Shown here: piece after piece, positions 43,765-52,053 of the stretch
Layout of the letters: each line of letters starts with the position of its first letter
Numbering within the stretch: position 1 is the stretch's first letter
Assembly: GCA_018263435.1 (NCBI GenBank)
Contig: JAANXD010000100.1
Coordinates: 58,402-121,565, forward strand
Source of the DNA: Candidatus Scalindua arabica
GTDB lineage: Bacteria > Planctomycetota > Brocadiia > Brocadiales > Scalinduaceae
DNA: 63,164 nt
Direction: 5' to 3'
Program-made: the position numbers and the translations under genes
Notes under the pieces: model-generated
What the model was told of the DNA's origin: nothing
What the model saw: the letters and a program-made list of their open reading frames with translations, nothing else
Database searches by the model: none

Positions 43765-44097
43765 ATGATTATTAGTACAAAAAGATCATTAAAACTTTTT
43801 CTTGAAAAACCACGCCCACCTATGGTACAAGTGACGGTTCACGATTCTATTGATATATGCGTAGAAGTAATAGCCAATAACACAAATAATTGTTCTGTAA
43901 GTATCAAATACGACACCAATCATTTTAAATTAACAAGTGGGAAAGCTTTAGATGTTTTGAGTGGTAGTTCGTTTTCTAAAAAACTTTCATGGATTTTGAA
44001 AGCAATAAAAATTTCAAATAATCATTTACTAACTCAAATAACAGCTCAAGCAAATAATATGGTTCAAATGTCAAGTTTTCAAATTAAAGTGGTATAA
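43765..44097 (+). CDS. Hypothetical protein upstream of the PurM-like gene
   Basis: A 110-residue protein without signal peptide or recognisable domain. It is rich in Asn, Ser, Ile and Lys (ITAQANNMVQMSSFQIKVV near the end) and encoded by notably AT-rich DNA. It precedes the PurM-like gene by 15 bases, so the two are very likely cotranscribed. The sequence between residues 20 and 50 alternates beta-strand-like stretches. I do not recognise it. Composition and the neighbouring IS1 remnant suggest recent acquisition. Confidence 0.55.
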   Translation: MIISTKRSLKLFLEKPRPPMVQVTVHDSIDICVEVIANNTNNCSVSIKYDTNHFKLTSGKALDVLSGSSFSKKLSWILKAIKISNNHLLTQITAQANNMVQMSSFQIKVV

Positions 44098-44112
44098 TAA
44101 GGGGATAAAACC

Positions 44113-45249
44113 ATGAAAACAGAAATAAAAGAAGAATTGGATACCTCAGGGTTAGAAAAGGAAATCGTAACGATTCCTTCTGCTAATGGCGATGCTACAA
44201 CAAATTATAATAGCTTGAATACCCTACTGTCTACTTTACAAAACACCATAACGCTAAGTAGTAGTAAAGTGCAACTCCCTTTTGGTTATTATGCAAATGT
44301 TTTAGACCTAGGAAATGATTTAGGTTTAGCTATTTCAACTGATGGTGTTGGAACAAAAATAATAATTGCTCAAATGATGAACAAATACGACACTATTGGA
44401 ATAGATTGCATTGCAATGAATGTAAACGATATATTATGTGTTGGTGCTAAACCTATTTCTATGGTTGATTATATTGCTGTTCAGAAACAAGATAAAAAAT
44501 TGTTAAATGATATTGGGAAAGGATTGCTTAAAGGTGCAGAAATTTCAAAAATATCCATTCCTGCCGGAGAAATAGCCCAAGTCGAAGAATTGATAAAAAG
44601 CGAAAAAAATGGATATGGATTTGACCTGGTTGGAACTGCTGTAGGTACATTAAATACAAAAAAAATAATTGATGGGCGAAGGATTGAAAAGGGCGATATT
44701 CTATTAGGCTTACGTAGTAGCGGTATTCATAGTAATGGATATACTTTGGCTAGAGAAGTTTTATTTAAAAGATATGAAATACATGCATACCTTGATGAAT
44801 TGGGTCAAACTTTAGGAGAAGAATTAATAACACCTACACACATTTATGTTCCTGAAATTATGGAAATATTAGAATCAGGAATAGATGTAAAAGCACTTGC
44901 TCATATAACAAGCGATGGCTTCTTGAATTTAACTAGATCTCAAGCTGAATGTGGTTATGAAATAGAAAACTTGCCTGAACCCCTTCCAATATTCAATTTA
45001 ATTCAAGAAACTGGCGGCATTCTTGATGAAAGAATGTTTAAAATTTATAATATGGGAATTGGTTTCTGCCTTGTTGTTCCTAAAAGTGATGTGGAAAGTG
45101 TTCTTGATATTTATGAGAAGTCTGAAATTGATTGTTATGTATTAGGACATACGACAAAAGATGAAATGAAAACAGTAAGAATTAAGGACAAAAAATTAGA
45201 AGGTTGCAAGAAATTAAACGGTATACCTCATGTGTTTAAAACATATTAA
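44113..45249 (+). CDS. PurM-like AIR synthetase family protein (divergent)
   Basis: PurM closes formylglycinamidine ribonucleotide to AIR in purine synthesis. Family features seen: LAISTDGVGTKIIIAQ, DCIAMNVNDILCVGAKPISM, GLRSSGIHSNGYTLAREVL, PIFNLIQETGGI and MFKIYNMGIGFCLVV. Departures: the N-terminal YxxAGVD motif is missing, replaced by a 30-residue low-similarity lead. The ATP-site segment HITGGG reads HITSDG. The protein is 378 residues, a little long. DNA is AT-rich compared with the core genes. It may be a second, specialised PurM in a natural-product or phage-derived pathway rather than the housekeeping enzyme. Confidence 0.75.
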   Translation: MKTEIKEELDTSGLEKEIVTIPSANGDATTNYNSLNTLLSTLQNTITLSSSKVQLPFGYYANVLDLGNDLGLAISTDGVGTKIIIAQMMNKYDTIGIDCIAMNVNDILCVGAKPISMVDYIAVQKQDKKLLNDIGKGLLKGAEISKISIPAGEIAQVEELIKSEKNGYGFDLVGTAVGTLNTKKIIDGRRIEKGDILLGLRSSGIHSNGYTLAREVLFKRYEIHAYLDELGQTLGEELITPTHIYVPEIMEILESGIDVKALAHITSDGFLNLTRSQAECGYEIENLPEPLPIFNLIQETGGILDERMFKIYNMGIGFCLVVPKSDVESVLDIYEKSEIDCYVLGHTTKDEMKTVRIKDKKLEGCKKLNGIPHVFKTY

Positions 45250-45263
45250 CATCAAATAATTTT

Positions 45264-45460
45264 TTAAGGCTTTTCCTCCCATCGAGCTTGAGCAGCTTTT
45301 TCGCAATTTCTTTTCGTTTTTTGGCCGTTAGTTTTTCTGCCCTAGCCTTTCCACCCTTCAACCCCCCTGATCTACCAAGAGCAACAGCAGCAGGGTTTTT
45401 TTCTAATGGTGTTCCAGTCGCTTTATCAACTATATTTTTAGCTATAACATTAACAACCAA
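45264..45460 (-). pseudogene. Small basic protein, frameshifted
   Basis: The frame encodes a small Lys/Ala/Gly-rich protein of a widespread family: NPAAVALGRSGGLKGGKARAE, then LTAKKRKEIAKK. Relatives end in AAxARW and a few charged residues. Here the frame instead continues LLKLDGRKSLKKL to a stop at 45236. If one A is added to the run GCGAAAAAGC, the frame reads AAQARWEEKP and stops at once at 45264. So a one-base deletion in an A-run has removed the normal end. The annotated first codon is a TTG with no ribosome binding site, so the 5' end is also uncertain. Function of the family is unknown. Confidence 0.7.
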
Positions 45461-45493
45461 GAGAAAGTAAGAAGGAAAATTTATAAAACTATA

Positions 45494-45522
45494 TTGACTT
45501 TATTTTATATTTATATTGTAAT
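45494..45522 (+). promoter_or_regulatory. Promoter of the receiver gene
   Basis: TTGACT (45494-45499) and TGTAAT (45517-45522) spaced by 17 bases. The predicted start is about 5 bases before the ATG at 45534, which has no ribosome binding site, so the transcript would be almost leaderless. Confidence 0.5.
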
Positions 45523-45533
45523 AATCTCTTAAT

Positions 45534-45881
45534 ATGAGCAGAATTTTAGTAGCGGATGATGATATAAAGTCATGTGAGCTTCTTGAGGATTTTTTTTAAA
45601 TGAAGGGGCATGATGTAATAATGGCATATAGCGGCATGCAGGCACTTGAAACGGTAATAAGTGAAAAGCCGGATATTGCCCTTCTTGAGATAAGGATGCT
45701 GGAAAGGGATGGTATGGAGATTTTGAAGCGCATGAAGGAACCTGCCAGAGATATTGTTATTGTAATGTTAACTGCCTTAAATGATGAAAAAGTTGCTAAG
45801 GCGGGTGCGAATAATTATATAACCAAACCTATTAATTATGCTTTACTAGAGACGGAGATTCTCTCTCGTTATATGAAATAA
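45534..45881 (+). pseudogene. Response-regulator receiver domain split by a nonsense codon
   Basis: From the ATG at 45534 the frame reads MSRILVADDDIKSCELLEDFF, then TAA, then ATG and continues without frame change (MKGHDVIMAYSGMQALETV) to 45881. Relatives have Lys at the TAA position, and one change, AAA to TAA, explains it. The receiver fold is otherwise complete: acidic pair DDD, MLTALNDE (Thr) and YITKPI (Lys). The phosphoacceptor position reads ALLEIRM, with Glu in place of Asp, so even an intact protein could not be phosphorylated normally. The 93-residue downstream piece could be made from the ATG at 45600 but would lack the first strand and helix. Confidence 0.8.
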
Positions 45882-45922
45882 CAGGAATAATTTTCTCACT
45901 AGACCCAGCTTTATAAAGTAAT

Positions 45923-46285
45923 ATGGAAACTCCAAATCGGGAAGAAGCCCATGATGAATGGGTAGCCATTAAAGAAGAAACTCAGGAATGGGTCAAGGAG
46001 TTAGCTGATATGCTTTCTGAAAATGGCATTCCATCCCGTTTAACGCTTGCTCCTGGATGCAGTGCAGGAACGTGCGGGTGTAAATTCCATCTTCTGGTTA
46101 CCAAAGAAAATATTCAGGCCGCACTTGAAAGTATTGATGAATTCTACATGACTGCTCACCCGGAACTCAGGGAATCACAGGAATGGGCAGATCAGGATAG
46201 ATGCCCTGCCTGCGGCCACCATGTCGGTAAGGATGCAAAGGAATGTTCTGATTGCGGGTTATTGCTTATTATCGATGGCGCATAG
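45923..46285 (+). CDS. Zinc-ribbon protein with DUF2007-like domain
   Basis: A 120-residue protein. The first 80 residues (EWVAIKEETQEWVKELADML, SRLTLAPGCSAGTCGCKFHL) form a small alpha/beta domain that resembles DUF2007, with its own C-x-C Cys cluster. The last 30 residues are a zinc ribbon (CPACGHHVGKDAKECSDCG). DUF2007-type domains are thought to be signalling-related, but no function is proven. Complete and intact in an otherwise decayed stretch; convergent with the giant pentapeptide gene. Confidence 0.65.
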   Translation: METPNREEAHDEWVAIKEETQEWVKELADMLSENGIPSRLTLAPGCSAGTCGCKFHLLVTKENIQAALESIDEFYMTAHPELRESQEWADQDRCPACGHHVGKDAKECSDCGLLLIIDGA

Positions 46286-46334
46286 CATGCTACATTAAAG
46301 TCGTAACACACCCCTCAAGATAGAATATCAAATA

Positions 46335-49300
46335 TCAACGTTGTAGCGTTCCCCCAGGTGTTGTGCCTGTTTTGTCTAGTGTAATTTCCTCGATAGGTTT
46401 ACCCACTGGTTCGCTGTCTTGTTTTGGCTCTTTCAAAAGATGGGAGTATTTTCCTTTTACCTGTTTCATAAGATCAGGATCTAACTTTGTTTTATACAGG
46501 GTTTTCACCCCGGAAAACTGTTCGATGGTTAAGTTATATACTCCCTTAAGATTAGCACCCTGAAGGTGGGCATTCATAAGGTTGGTATTATAAAGTCTGG
46601 CATTCTTAAGATTGGCTCCCAAAAGGATTGCGCTCTCAAGATTAGCACTCTGAAGGTTAGCCCTTCCAAGGTTGGTGCCAGAAAGGTTGGTATTCTCAAG
46701 ATTGGCACTCTCAAAGTTGGTGCCCGAAAGGTTAGCCTTCTCAAGATTGGCATCTTTAAGATCGGCTCCTACAAGGTTGGCCCCGATAAGATCGGCTTCT
46801 ACAAGGTTGGCATTTTCAAGGTTGGCTTTCGTAAGGTTAGCTTTCGTAAGGTTGGCTTTATCAAGGTAAGCTTGCACCAGGTGGGCCCCCACAAGATTTG
46901 CTTCGTGAAGGTTGGCTCCCTGCAGGTTGGCTCCCTGCAGGTTAGCTCCCTGAAGGATAACACTCTCAAGGATGGCTCCTTCAAGATCGGCTTTGCCAAG
47001 GTTAGCTCCCTTAAGCTTAGCTCTCCCGAGGTTAGCTCCATGAAGATTTGCCTCCCAAAGCTTGGCATCCAATAGATTAGTTCCCTGCAGGTTAGATCCC
47101 TGAAGTATGGCTCCATCAATTTTAGCTCCCTGTAGTACAGATCCCACAAGGTTGGCTCCCTGCAGGTTAGCACTTTCAAGATTAGCATTCAAAAGGTTAG
47201 CTTTTTCAAGGTTGGCTCCCTGAAGATCGGCCCTACCAAGGTTGGCTTCCTGAAGGTTTGCTCCCTCGAGGCTTGCATTCTGAAGGTTTGCCCCATGAAG
47301 GTTGGAATTTGTAAAGCTGGCTCCTGTAAGAGTGGCGCCTACAAGACTGGCTTTTTCAAGGCTGGATCTATCAAGAATGGTTCCAGAAAGACTGGCGGCC
47401 TGAAGGTTGGCTTTAGCAAGATTGGCGCCAACAAGGTTAACTTTCACAAGACTGGCTCTCTCCAGTATGGATTTCTGAAGATTAGCTTCCTCAAGGATAG
47501 CTTCTTTGAGGTTGGCTCCCTCAAGGTTGGCTCCCTCAAGATTGGCTCTCTCAATGATGGCTCCAACAAGGTTAACTTTCACAAGACTGGATCCCACAAG
47601 CTTGGCCTCCTGTAAGTCTGCTCCCTCAAGATTGGATCCCTCAAGATTGGCTTTTGTAAGATCGGCTTGCCAGAGTCTGGCTTTTGTAAGATCGGCTCCC
47701 CCAAGGTTGGCTCCCACAAGATTGGCTTTTGTAAGGTCTGCTCCCTCAAGATTGGCTTCCAAAAGCCTGGCTCCGGGAAGAATAGTTTCTACAAGGATGG
47801 CCTTCTCAAGGTTGGCTTTCTGAAGGTTGGCTTCCTGAAGATTAGCTCCCTCAAGATTGGCTTCCCTGAGCCTGGCACCCTCAAGGTTAGCTTCCCGAAG
47901 CTCTGCCCCCTCAAGATTGACTCTTTCAAGTTTGGCCATCCCAAGGTCAGCTCCCTCAAGATTAGCTCCCAAAAGTCTGGTTCCCTCAAGATTGGCTTTC
48001 CCAAGATAGGCTTCCTTAAAGTTGGTACCCTCAAGGTTAGCTCCATCAAGATTGGCTCCATCAAGATTGGCTTTCCAAAGGTTGGCACCCAGCAGATTGG
48101 CTCCCTGCAGCCTGGCTGCTAAAAGAACAGCTTCCTGAAGACCGGCACTCTCCATATTTGCATTCATAAGGTTGGCTTTCGTAAGGTCAGCTTTATGAAG
48201 GTGGGCACCCAGCAGATTGGCTCCCTCAAGGTTGGCCATCTGAAGGTTGGCTCCGTCGAGGCTGGCTTTTGTAAGTCCAGCTCCCGCCATATTAGCGCCT
48301 GCCAGGTTAGCTTCCACAAGGCGGGCTTCTGTGAGATTAGCCTTTTCAAGACTGACATCCTGAAGGTTTGCATTTGCAAGGTTGGCTTTCCAAAGATTGG
48401 CTTTATGAAAGTTTGCTCTCACAAGATTAGCTCCCTCAAGGTTGGCTTCCTCAAGCTTGGCTTTTCTGAGGTTGGCTCCATGAAGATTTGCTCGCCCAAG
48501 ATTATAACCCCTCAGATTGTTTTTCGGAATCAACTCATTATGCATTGCCGGCAGTCCAATGCTACTGAGGATGTCTTCACTATAGTACGCTAATACCCAG
48601 TTGCTTGCACTTTTCAGGCTAACTATGTCAAAAGCGGCTCCCTTAAGGTTAGCACCCTCAATATTGGACTCCTGAAGGTTTGCTCCCTGAAGGTTTGCTC
48701 CTTCGAGGTTGGCTTTCCAAAGATTGGCTTTATGAAGGTTGGCAACTTTAAGATTAGCTCCCCCAAGGTTGGCTCCCTCAAGATTGGCTCCCTCAAGGTT
48801 AGCCCCCACGAGGTCAGCTTTCAAAAAGTTTGCCCCTTCAAAATCATATCCTTTTAAATCGCTTTCCTTGATTAATTTATTGTGTATTGCCGGCAACCCA
48901 AGCCTGTCGAGCGATTCAGCACTATAGTATGCCAGTACCCAATTTCTAGCACTTTTAAGACTATCTACATCAAATGCAGCACCCACGAGATCGGCTCCCT
49001 GTAAATTGGCTTCTTCAAAGTCTGCCCCTCTAAGATTGGCTCCCTCAAGATCAGCTCCCCTAAGATCAGCCTTGTGAAAATTGGCGTCCTGAAGATTGGC
49101 TCCGCGAAAATTAGCTCCCTCAAGGCCTGCTCCTTCAAAATTAGCATCCTCAAGAATGGCCTCCTGAAGGTCTGCTTTCTGAAGATTGGATCCCTCAAGA
49201 TTGGCACTCTCAAGCCTGGCTCGCTCAAGATTGGCTTTCGCAAACCTGGCGTCCTGAAGAACAGCTTCCCGAAGATTGGTTCCTCTGAGATTGGCCCCCT

Positions 49301-51038
49301 CAAAGTTGGCTTTCGTAAGGTTCGCTTTCCAGAGATTGGCTCCCTGAAGGTTGGCTCCCTCAAGATTACTACCTTCAAGATTAGCCATCCCAAGGTTAGC
49401 CTCTTCGAGGCGGGCTTCCAAAAAGCCGGTTAGGAAAAGAGTTGCATCCTGAAGGTTAGCTCTATAGAGATTGGCTTTATGAAGGGTGGCCCCCTCAAGG
49501 TTGGCGTCCTGAAGGTTGGCTCCCTCAAGGTTGGCTCCCTCAAGCCTGGCGCTATGAAGGTGGGCTCTCCCAAGATTTGCTCCCTCAAGATCAGCTCTCT
49601 GTAGGTTTGCCTCCTGAAGGTTAGTTTTCCAAAAGTTGGCTTCCTGAAGACTTACTCCCTCAAGGTCATATCTCTCTAGATTATTTTCCCGGATTAATAT
49701 GTTGTGCATCGCGGGCAGTCCAAGCTTACTGAGATGCTCGTCATTATAGTACGCCAATACCCAGTTGTTTGCACTTTTAATACTGTTTACGTCAAAAATA
49801 GTTCCTTGAAGGTTGGCTCCCTCAAAATTGGCTCCTTCAAGACTGGCTCCTTCAAGATTAGCAACTTCCAGGTTAGACTTTGAAAGGTTGGTTTCCCAGA
49901 GGTTGGCTTTCCTGAGGTCGGCTCCAATAAGGTTATATCCTTTAAGATCACTTTTCTGGATTAACTCATTGTGCATTACCGGCAATCCAAGCCTGCTGAG
50001 GGCATCACCGCTATAGTATGCAAGTGCCCAGTTACTGGCGCTTTGCAGACTTTCTATATCAAAGAAGGCTCCCTTAAGGTTGGCACCCTGAAGGTTAGCT
50101 TCCTGAAGGATTGCTCCTTCGAGGTTAGCGCCTTCAAGGTTGGCTTCCTGAAGATCAGCTTTTTGAAGATTGGCCCCTTCGAGGTTGGCTCTTTTTAAGA
50201 CGGAGGCAACAAGGTCCGCACCTTCCAGGTGAGCATTTTTCAGGTTTGCCCAGTGAAGGCCCTTATAATCGTCTGCCGGTTTGGTAATTAATTTCTGATT
50301 GCTTAAATCCACGCTCAAACCTTTACCTTCATTCGATAAAGGCACAAAATAATAGAGGAGAAATACGCTATATAATATCGCACACAAAAGCAAAAAGACC
50401 TTACCCTTGTTTCCTCTTAAATATCTCCAAAAACGATTATTTATACTTTTATACTTTTCTTTGATATCACCATAAAAGCTCCAGAAGTAATAGACTAATG
50501 CTACACCCAGAATCGGCATTATCCCAACAATATAAGACAATATAGGGTCGTGTTTTTTGACAAACCAGAGAGAATTAAGGATTAAAACAATAGGCAGCAG
50601 CCACCAGAGAGAGAAACTAACAAATGTTTTTTGCACTACTCCTACAATACCCGGTTCAGATTCAGACTCTCTACTTAAATTCAGCATCTTTGGATAAAGA
50701 CGTCTATGTTTTATTGAATCAAAATCCGTGCGCAGATCCCCAATCAAACCTTTTAACCTTTGCAAATATAATTGAAGATAAATAAAAACAAACATTGCTA
50801 TTAGCGGGCCTGCGATAAAGAAACCATCCAGGGAGATCTGAAGTTTTATAATTGGTAGGCTGACTTTATTATCAAGAATAATTTGACGGTCAGAAGTGCT
50901 GACTATTGTGAGTACCCAATAAGCCAGAAGCCCAATATAAACGTAATATATTTGACGCGCGTTTTTGGATGCCTCGGTAATACTATTTATCAGCCAATCA
51001 GGGACCTTTGATTGCTCTCTGCTTTTTTTGCTTGTCAT
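46335..51038 (-). CDS. Giant membrane-anchored pentapeptide-repeat protein
   Basis: A 1567-residue protein. The first 250 residues contain about five hydrophobic helices (near 28-47, 70-95, 145-161, 168-190, 212-232). From about residue 255 to 1500 the sequence is an almost unbroken series of A(N/D)LxX pentapeptides (ANLEGANLQGANL style), roughly 200 of them. These should form one or more right-handed quadrilateral beta-helices, at four pentapeptides per turn. The series is broken four times by a conserved insert of about 45 residues (NWVLAYY, then GLPAMHNxLI). The last 65 residues are non-repetitive and acidic/basic mixed. Known pentapeptide proteins include DNA mimics (Qnr, MfpA), but their helices are far shorter and not membrane bound. 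A promoter lies upstream. Function unknown. Confidence 0.92.
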   Translation of the reverse strand: MTSKKSREQSKVPDWLINSITEASKNARQIYYVYIGLLAYWVLTIVSTSDRQIILDNKVSLPIIKLQISLDGFFIAGPLIAMFVFIYLQLYLQRLKGLIGDLRTDFDSIKHRRLYPKMLNLSRESESEPGIVGVVQKTFVSFSLWWLLPIVLILNSLWFVKKHDPILSYIVGIMPILGVALVYYFWSFYGDIKEKYKSINNRFWRYLRGNKGKVFLLLCAILYSVFLLYYFVPLSNEGKGLSVDLSNQKLITKPADDYKGLHWANLKNAHLEGADLVASVLKRANLEGANLQKADLQEANLEGANLEGAILQEANLQGANLKGAFFDIESLQSASNWALAYYSGDALSRLGLPVMHNELIQKSDLKGYNLIGADLRKANLWETNLSKSNLEVANLEGASLEGANFEGANLQGTIFDVNSIKSANNWVLAYYNDEHLSKLGLPAMHNILIRENNLERYDLEGVSLQEANFWKTNLQEANLQRADLEGANLGRAHLHSARLEGANLEGANLQDANLEGATLHKANLYRANLQDATLFLTGFLEARLEEANLGMANLEGSNLEGANLQGANLWKANLTKANFEGANLRGTNLREAVLQDARFAKANLERARLESANLEGSNLQKADLQEAILEDANFEGAGLEGANFRGANLQDANFHKADLRGADLEGANLRGADFEEANLQGADLVGAAFDVDSLKSARNWVLAYYSAESLDRLGLPAIHNKLIKESDLKGYDFEGANFLKADLVGANLEGANLEGANLGGANLKVANLHKANLWKANLEGANLQGANLQESNIEGANLKGAAFDIVSLKSASNWVLAYYSEDILSSIGLPAMHNELIPKNNLRGYNLGRANLHGANLRKAKLEEANLEGANLVRANFHKANLWKANLANANLQDVSLEKANLTEARLVEANLAGANMAGAGLTKASLDGANLQMANLEGANLLGAHLHKADLTKANLMNANMESAGLQEAVLLAARLQGANLLGANLWKANLDGANLDGANLEGTNFKEAYLGKANLEGTRLLGANLEGADLGMAKLERVNLEGAELREANLEGARLREANLEGANLQEANLQKANLEKAILVETILPGARLLEANLEGADLTKANLVGANLGGADLTKARLWQADLTKANLEGSNLEGADLQEAKLVGSSLVKVNLVGAIIERANLEGANLEGANLKEAILEEANLQKSILERASLVKVNLVGANLAKANLQAASLSGTILDRSSLEKASLVGATLTGASFTNSNLHGANLQNASLEGANLQEANLGRADLQGANLEKANLLNANLESANLQGANLVGSVLQGAKIDGAILQGSNLQGTNLLDAKLWEANLHGANLGRAKLKGANLGKADLEGAILESVILQGANLQGANLQGANLHEANLVGAHLVQAYLDKANLTKANLTKANLENANLVEADLIGANLVGADLKDANLEKANLSGTNFESANLENTNLSGTNLGRANLQSANLESAILLGANLKNARLYNTNLMNAHLQGANLKGVYNLTIEQFSGVKTLYKTKLDPDLMKQVKGKYSHLLKEPKQDSEPVGKPIEEITLDKTGTTPGGTLQR
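48500..50067 (-). repeat. Four inserts of about 45 residues within the pentapeptide helix
   Basis: Inserts are encoded at about 49931-50067, 49668-49803, 48840-48973 and 48500-48637. Each reads FD(I/V)xS(L/I)xSAxNW, then LAYYxxxxLxxLGLPxxHNxLI and a short linker (LKGYNL or similar) back into pentapeptides. All four are confined to the first half of the helix, and the segments between them differ in length. They look like one duplicated loop or capping module. Confidence 0.85.
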
Positions 51039-51091
51039 TTCTATAACACTTTTTCTTAAAAATGCTCTGTAAGTGCTTTCTATCGATACTA

Positions 51092-51119
51092 ATTATAAAT
51101 GAGTGTCTTTGTTTTGCAA
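51092..51119 (-). promoter_or_regulatory. Promoter of the pentapeptide gene
   Basis: On the minus strand TTGCAA (51114-51119) and a perfect TATAAT (51092-51097) with a 16-base spacer. The leader would be about 47 bases. No ribosome binding site is seen before the ATG at 51038. Confidence 0.5.
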
Positions 51120-51332
51120 TATAAATAGTAGGACAGATACCAAATGCCAGAGGCAAGAAGCGTAGAAATGGGCAAAGTTATTTCGTAAAACCAGAATAGC
51201 CGTGCTCTCTGATATTGCCAGATACACCACTGAAAGATGAGGCTAGGCCACTTTATGAGGTACTATAACCCATTTTCCTGGCAAAATCCATCAAGCTCCT
51301 CTACTAATATACTCGTTTGTTCTAAAATGTGG

Positions 51333-51672
51333 TTACTGGCCTTTTTCGCTTCCATCGAGGTATTTGTAATAGTTGTGGCAGACATCTTCTGAATCAAGGG
51401 CTTCATCAACGTCAAAATCCGGTACGACTTCATCATCAGGCAGAAAACTGGCAAGCTGTAAGAATGCCAACTTAAGGGACCTTATCATTTTTTCGTCTCG
51501 CGGCTCTGCCGTGCCGGCATATATCAGCTCAGCTTTTATTGCTTCATTTATTGTGTCCTTATCGTGTGGCAGTAGTGAGTGACATAAGGCGACCCTGAAC
51601 ATTTTTAATTGGTTGTTCTCTCAGAATTCTACCATATTCTTTTACTACCTTCATTGCTTTCTCTATATCCAT
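51333..51672 (-). pseudogene. Small hypothetical protein, frameshifted
   Basis: An ATG at 51672 has a strong GGAG five to six bases upstream and opens MDIEKAMKVVKEYGRILREQ. This frame soon stops. At the A-run of five (51602-51606) a shift of one base joins it to a second frame, MFRVALCHSLLPHDKDTINE and onward, which ends at 51333. The joined product is about 112 residues, helical, with an acidic end (DDEVVPDFDVDEALDSED). The second piece has no ribosome binding site of its own. So this is one gene with a one-base insertion, or a programmed shift. I do not recognise the family. Confidence 0.6.
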
Positions 51673-51723
51673 ATCTTCTCCATACTATTATGTTATCAAA
51701 ATAATCTGGGACGAATTGCTACC

Positions 51724-51822
51724 TCAACAACAAGGAGCGCCTTCTTCATCCGTTATCGCCTTGTACGGACCATGATATTTTCTTGAATCGTTGTAATAAT
51801 CGCAAGATTGTTGGAAGAAAGG
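51724..51822 (-). pseudogene. Decayed copy of the ArsM-like protein's C-terminus
   Basis: Directly after the hicA stop, and in the same frame, 32 codons read FFQQSCDYYNDSRKYHGPYK, then AITDEEGAPCC and a stop. The radical SAM-methyltransferase encoded at 52443-54989 has the matching SCVYIGQKAIYHGPYKAITD near its end and finishes EEGVPCC. The copy therefore keeps the conserved start and the very end, and lacks about 45 residues between. The bases after both stops also agree (GACGAATT). There is no start codon. It is a remnant of a tandem duplication, with hicBA lying between the two copies. Confidence 0.75.
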
Positions 51823-52053
51823 TTATGACTGGTTCCATTCTGCTAATGAGATTCTACGCTCTAAAATATCTTCAATTTCACGAATCATCATCCTGAGTTG
51901 TGGAACGGAATATTCAGAATTTGAGGGAATGGTTAAACGCTGTTTTTTATTGACCATAAATTGATGTCGTGTTCCGGTAAATGGCCCATCAAAGCCAAGT
52001 TGATACAATCGTCTAATAAAGTCCCTTCGCTTACAAGGCGTCCATCGACTCAC
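51823..52053 (-). CDS. hicA: HicA-type mRNA interferase toxin
   Basis: A 76-residue HicA/YcfA-type toxin with a double-stranded-RNA-binding-like fold. It shows CKRRDFIRRLYQLGFDGPFT, the catalytic His in GTRHQFMVNK, and the family segment LTIPSNSEYSVPQLRMMIRE. HicA cleaves mRNA and is neutralised by HicB. It overlaps hicB by 23 bases on the same strand, downstream of the antitoxin. The gene appears intact. The frame continues after its stop into the decayed ArsM-like tail. Confidence 0.92.
   Translation of the reverse strand: MSRWTPCKRRDFIRRLYQLGFDGPFTGTRHQFMVNKKQRLTIPSNSEYSVPQLRMMIREIEDILERRISLAEWNQS

Noticed and set aside
46566..49433. Several long open frames on the plus strand across the pentapeptide gene, reading as GSLKVG or RLAPSR repeats
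   Set aside because: They are the complement of the 15-base periodic pentapeptide coding sequence. The repetition keeps stops out of other frames; no ribosome binding sites or domains.
46560..50260. Tandem repeat or CRISPR-like array
   Set aside because: The periodicity is 15 bases, variable, and in frame with a protein; no spacers or direct repeats of CRISPR size.
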